Positions 60,330 to 64,000 of a stretch of DNA of 64,000 nucleotides are shown in pieces. The DNA is from Nymphaea colorata. Lineage: Eukaryota; Streptophyta; Magnoliopsida; Nymphaeales; Nymphaeaceae. The notes below the pieces were generated by a model. That model searched no databases, was not told the origin of the DNA, and saw only the letters and a list, made by a program, of their open reading frames with translations. Location of the stretch: positions 17,668,370-17,732,369 of the forward strand of contig NC_045140.1 of assembly GCF_008831285.2 (NCBI RefSeq), given 5' to 3'. The translations under genes and the position numbers were made by a program. Positions within the stretch are counted from its first letter, which is position 1. Every line of letters starts with the position of its first letter.

Positions 60330-63300
60330 CATCTTTTTCATTCAACGAAATCCTCACAGCAACATCTCCGACAATGGCGTTAGCCATAACATCAGCAAGA
60401 AACAGATGATTCCAAAAGTCTTCTACTGACCTCGTCCCTCCCAACAGCAAAAAGCCCCATTCTTCCAAAGCATCATCGCACAGGCCTTAAGACTCAGCAG
60501 CAGTTTTTGGAGGCCACCTCAACATTGTGGTGTTTAATAGTTCCAACTAAACAGGTGCCAAAACAGGATGATCTCCTCAAAGATCAAACTCTAATTGGTG
60601 CTTGAGCGCTATTTCTGATCGATCGATGGCCTCCACAAGGGGCAGGATCACCCTTTTAGGAGGAAACAAATTAAGGGCAACAACAGTTATTGTGACGAGG
60701 AAAAGCTAGATCCAAACTTGGAGAAATCCCAATCTCGTCACAATACACAGAAATTATAAAACAGAGATTGGGTGGTAGGGTTTGGAACAAAGGCGATCAA
60801 AAGAAGCTGGTTGGTTCTACAATAAGTCTCCAAACCAAGTTGGTTAGTTGTAAAGACCCAAGTTCAATGGATATCCCAAAGAAACTGTTGAGAGTTCACG
60901 CTCGACCAACACTAGACAGGAAGCAACTGGTGTCATCTAGGAAGCGACATCCATCCCACACTTTTTCAGGCGTACGTTCTAAGTTAAGTGGGTATCTCAC
61001 TAAAGTGTGTTCGATTGCGTCCAGTGGGAGCGCAGGTCTGAAGATGACCGGTCCTTCTCCAAAAGGACGACCAGTTTGTATGGATCTTAATATTTATAGT
61101 CCACTGACTTGAAATCTTTTTGGCTAAATCGTCGAGGTAAAACAAACCTGTCACACATGAGACTACCCTGGACCATGCCCGGAAGCCAAAATCCAAGCAC
61201 AAATTCGATATCGGGTTGGATCAGGATGTTGTTGTGGCTACCAAAAGCTTGAGGTTAATCTCCTACTTTCTCTGCAGTGTAATAACGAAAGACGAAACTG
61301 CGATTGCGAAAAGCTGCTGAGGGAGTAAAAGGTGGGGAAAAAGGCTAGCTACCGGCTATTCCGTCGGTTGGTCGCCTGCGGAATCCCGTCCCAGTTCACT
61401 TCTCAGTCTCCCTGATCCGAGACTTCTTTCTCCTGGTTTGGCTGCCGATTTGCCGAAAGCTCTTATCTCATTTCGGGATTGCTAGGGTTTACAGTCAAGT
61501 CAAATTCGTAAAACAACTCTCATATATTCATTTATTTTCTTTCTGGAGGTGAGTGCCTTCCCAAACAGGAGCCTTAAAAATTTGCTGAGTTATCAGTCAT
61601 CGGTCTAGGTGTGGCGAAGGCACAAGGAGAAGGAAGGAAGTCGGTGGGTGGTGAGTGATCCCTTTGTCTGAACGCATGGGGATTTATTGGCTTTTGGTAT
61701 AACAAGGAAGCGACGAGCAATTGAGGAAATTGTCCGTTTGAAAAAATTGCTGAACGCAGGAAAAGCAAAGGCATTTGTGCAGGAAACCACCTCCTCTTCT
61801 CTTCTTAATGCAATTTTTTCAACGGACAATTTCCTCAATTGCACGTCGCTTCCTTGTTATACCAAAAGCCAATAAATCCCCATGCCTTCCTCTGTCAGAC
61901 AAAGGGATCACTCACCACCCACCGACTTCCTTCCTTCTCCTTATGCCTTCAACCGATGACGATAACTCAGCAAACTTTTACGGCTCTTGTTTGGGAAGGC
62001 ACACACCTACAAAAAGAAAATAAATGAATATATGAGAGTTGTTTTACGAAATTTGACTTGACTGTGAACCCTAGCAATCCCGAAATGAGATAAGAGCTTT
62101 CGGCAAATCGGCAGCCAAACCAGGAGAAAGAAGGATCGGATCAGGGAGACTGAGAAGTGAATTGGGACGGGATTCCGCAGGCGACCAACCGACGGAATAG
62201 CCAGCAGCTAGCCTTTTTCCCCACCTTTTACTCCCTCAGCAGCTTTTCGCAATCGCAGTTCCGTCTTTCGTTATTACACTGCAGAGAAAGTAGGAGATTA
62301 ACCTCAAGCTTCTGGTAGCCACAACAACATCCTGATCCAACCCGATATCGAATTTGTGCTTGGATTTTGGCTTTCGGGCATGGTCCAGCGTAGCCTAAAG
62401 CGGTTGCCAAGCCCTTCAATCCATGAATCTGATGGTGTGACAGGTTTGTTTTACTTGGATGATTTAGCCAAAAAGATTTCAAGTCAGCGGACTATAAATA
62501 TTAAGATCCATACAAATTGGTTTTCCTTTGTGACTAGATTGGAGAAGGACCGGTCGTCTTCAGATCTGCGCTCCCACTGGACGCAATCGAACACACTTTA
62601 GTGAGATACCCACTTAACTTAGAACGTCCGCCTGAAAAAGTGTGGGATGGATGTCGCTTCGTATATGACACCAGTTGCTTCCTGTCTAGTGTTGGTCGAG
62701 CGTGAACTCTCAAAAGTTTCTTTGTGATATCCATTGAACTTGGGTCTTTACAACTAACCAACTTGGTTTGGAGACTTATTGTAGAACCAACCAGCTTCTT
62801 TTGATCGCCTTTGTTCCAAACCCTACCACCCGTGCTTTATAATTTCTGTGTATTGTGATGACCTTGGGTTTTCTCCAAGTTTGGATCTAGCTTTTCCTCA
62901 TCACAGTACACAGAAGAAGAAGAAAACTAATCAAATATAAACGAATTATATATATATTTTTCTAACTTGTAATGGTATGGATTCTCATTTATTGTTGTTA
63001 TGCATACCGAATCTGTGCCAATACAAATGCATAGTTGGATCAATTTGTGGGGTCAAAATAACTGTTGTTGCTCTTAATTTGTTTCCTCCTAAAAGGGTGA
63101 TCCTACCCTTGTGGAGGCCATCCCATCGATCGATCAGAAATAGCGCTCAAGCACCAATTAGAGTTTGATCTTTGAGGAGATCATCCGCATTTGGCACCTG
63201 TTTAGTTGGAACTATTAAACACCACAATGTTGAGGTGGCCTCCAAAAACTGCTGCTGAGTCTTAAAGGCCTGTGCGATGATGCTTTGGAAGAACGGGGCT

Positions 63301-63431
63301 TTTTGCTGTTGGGAGGGACGAGGTCAGTAGAAGACTCTTGGAATCATCTATTTCTTGCTGATGTTATGGCTAACGCCATTGTCGGAGATGTTGCTGTGAG
63401 AATTTGGTTGAATGAAAAAGATGGCTACTGG
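60330..63431. repeat. large inverted repeat, about 3.1 kb
   Basis: The left arm 60330-61750 (about 1.42 kb) and right arm 61810-63431 (about 1.62 kb) are inverted copies with a 59-bp spacer (61751-61809). The inner ends are GAAAAAATTGC and GCAATTTTTTC. The outer end pairs CAGTAACCATCTTTTTCATT with AATGAAAAAGATGGCTACTG. The length difference is largely one block of about 155 bp in the right arm only (about 62905-63055), between TTTTCCTCATCACAG and AATAACTGTTGTTGC. Both arms hold the same open-frame pieces, for example around KDPSSMDIPKKLLRVHARPT (left) and its partner, which match no family I know. There is no internal gene. It resembles a foldback or long-TIR DNA element. Confidence 0.87.
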
Positions 63432-64000
63432 GTCTGAACGAAATCATGAAAGGAATTTCGTTCCGGGTTCCACCTCCGGAATTTTCTCCCACTCGGGACC
63501 TAATTTTGACATGTCTCTCGTCCCTCACTTTATTACATCACACAACTTCCCACGCCATCTCTCTCATAGTCTATCTTCCCCTTTCGTGGTACATTGGGCA
63601 AGTAAATTGTGCGTCGCATTGAGCGAGAGAGAGGAGAGGCGTCACTTCAAAATTTTCTTTTCCTAGGAAAGCAACCATTGTCGCATAATCCCTTGCCTTT
63701 TCTTGTCATGGCTAGCAATCGATAGACGCGTCTACGCGGGAGTGACATGGGAGAGGCGTCACTGCGTTTCATTTGAAAATGTCTATGTTGTCACCAACTC
63801 GGAGTTTTGAAATTTTTAGTTCACAAAAAGTAAGGTTTTACGTCTTAATGGTAAACACTAGAGATAAATGCGTTGTGTTTCTTGACGCAAGTGGATAGGA
63901 AAATCAAACTTTGGCCCATGATAAAGTTAAAACTGTTCTGCTCAGTTGTAAGAAGTGGTGCCCTAATATGAAATAAAATTATCCTTACATGTAACAAATG
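63432..64000. other. right edge, no gene seen
   Basis: GAGCGAGAGAGAGGAGAGGCGTCAC at about 63620-63645 resembles the leader region before F-box gene 1 (GGAGGAGAGGCGTCGC, 6543), but the likeness is short. GAGGCGTCACTGCG is partly repeated at 63752. No coding frame is supported. Confidence 0.45.

Noticed and set aside
60768-61112. 114-residue frame in the large inverted repeat as a gene
   Set aside because: The copy in the other arm has diverged with an altered start and end. There is no family match, and it is probably repeat-internal sequence.
1-64000. CRISPR arrays, bacterial operons, phage or defence islands
   Set aside because: Spliced plant genes and the repeat content show plant nuclear DNA. 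No spaced short-repeat array of the CRISPR kind was seen.

Overview
This is a stretch of nuclear DNA from a flowering plant. The evidence is spliced genes with GT..AG introns, long AT-rich intergenic DNA, many degenerate repeats, plant gene families (F-box/FBD/LRR proteins, a DUF679/DMP membrane protein, a plastid ribosomal protein L27 remnant, a plant-type acetolactate synthase remnant) and dinucleotide microsatellites. The species cannot be told from the sequence. Operons and ribosome binding sites do not apply here.

Left part (1-5.4 kb): the 3' part of a spliced gene for a protein with an N-terminal coiled coil and C-terminal basic clusters. Downstream lies a tandem 78-bp repeat that carries two copies of a possible alternative last exon. 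6.9-18.5 kb: three intact three-exon F-box/FBD genes in tandem on the + strand, made by duplication of gene plus flank. An exploded fourth copy lies between the first and second. The second gene has a new C-terminus created by a small insertion with nested inverted repeats. 21.5-22.1 kb: an intact single-exon DMP gene on the minus strand. 23.8-26.6 kb: a BED zinc-finger (hAT-like) remnant and a broken F-box/FBD gene.

Middle part (27-46 kb): a duplicated 5'-leader-like segment, a frameshifted plastid L27 first exon (minus strand), two minisatellites, an apparently perfect 1.79-kb palindrome (two 882-bp arms, 24-bp spacer) and a truncated acetolactate synthase pseudogene with two stops and one frameshift.

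Right part (47-64 kb): the last two exons of a pseudouridine-5'-phosphate glycosidase-like gene, with the terminal exon tandemly duplicated; another broken F-box/FBD gene on the minus strand; a pair of direct LTR-like repeats; a dispersed repeat family in opposite orientations; and two adjacent large inverted repeats (about 0.85 kb and 3.1 kb).

Only four complete protein genes are well supported (three F-box/FBD genes and the DMP). The rest is the 3' part of one gene, gene fragments, pseudogenes and repeats. The dominant themes are birth-and-death of F-box/FBD genes and repeated formation of inverted duplications. I found no convincing new multi-gene system. The palindrome, the terminal-exon duplications and the F-box C-terminal extension are the most unusual items.
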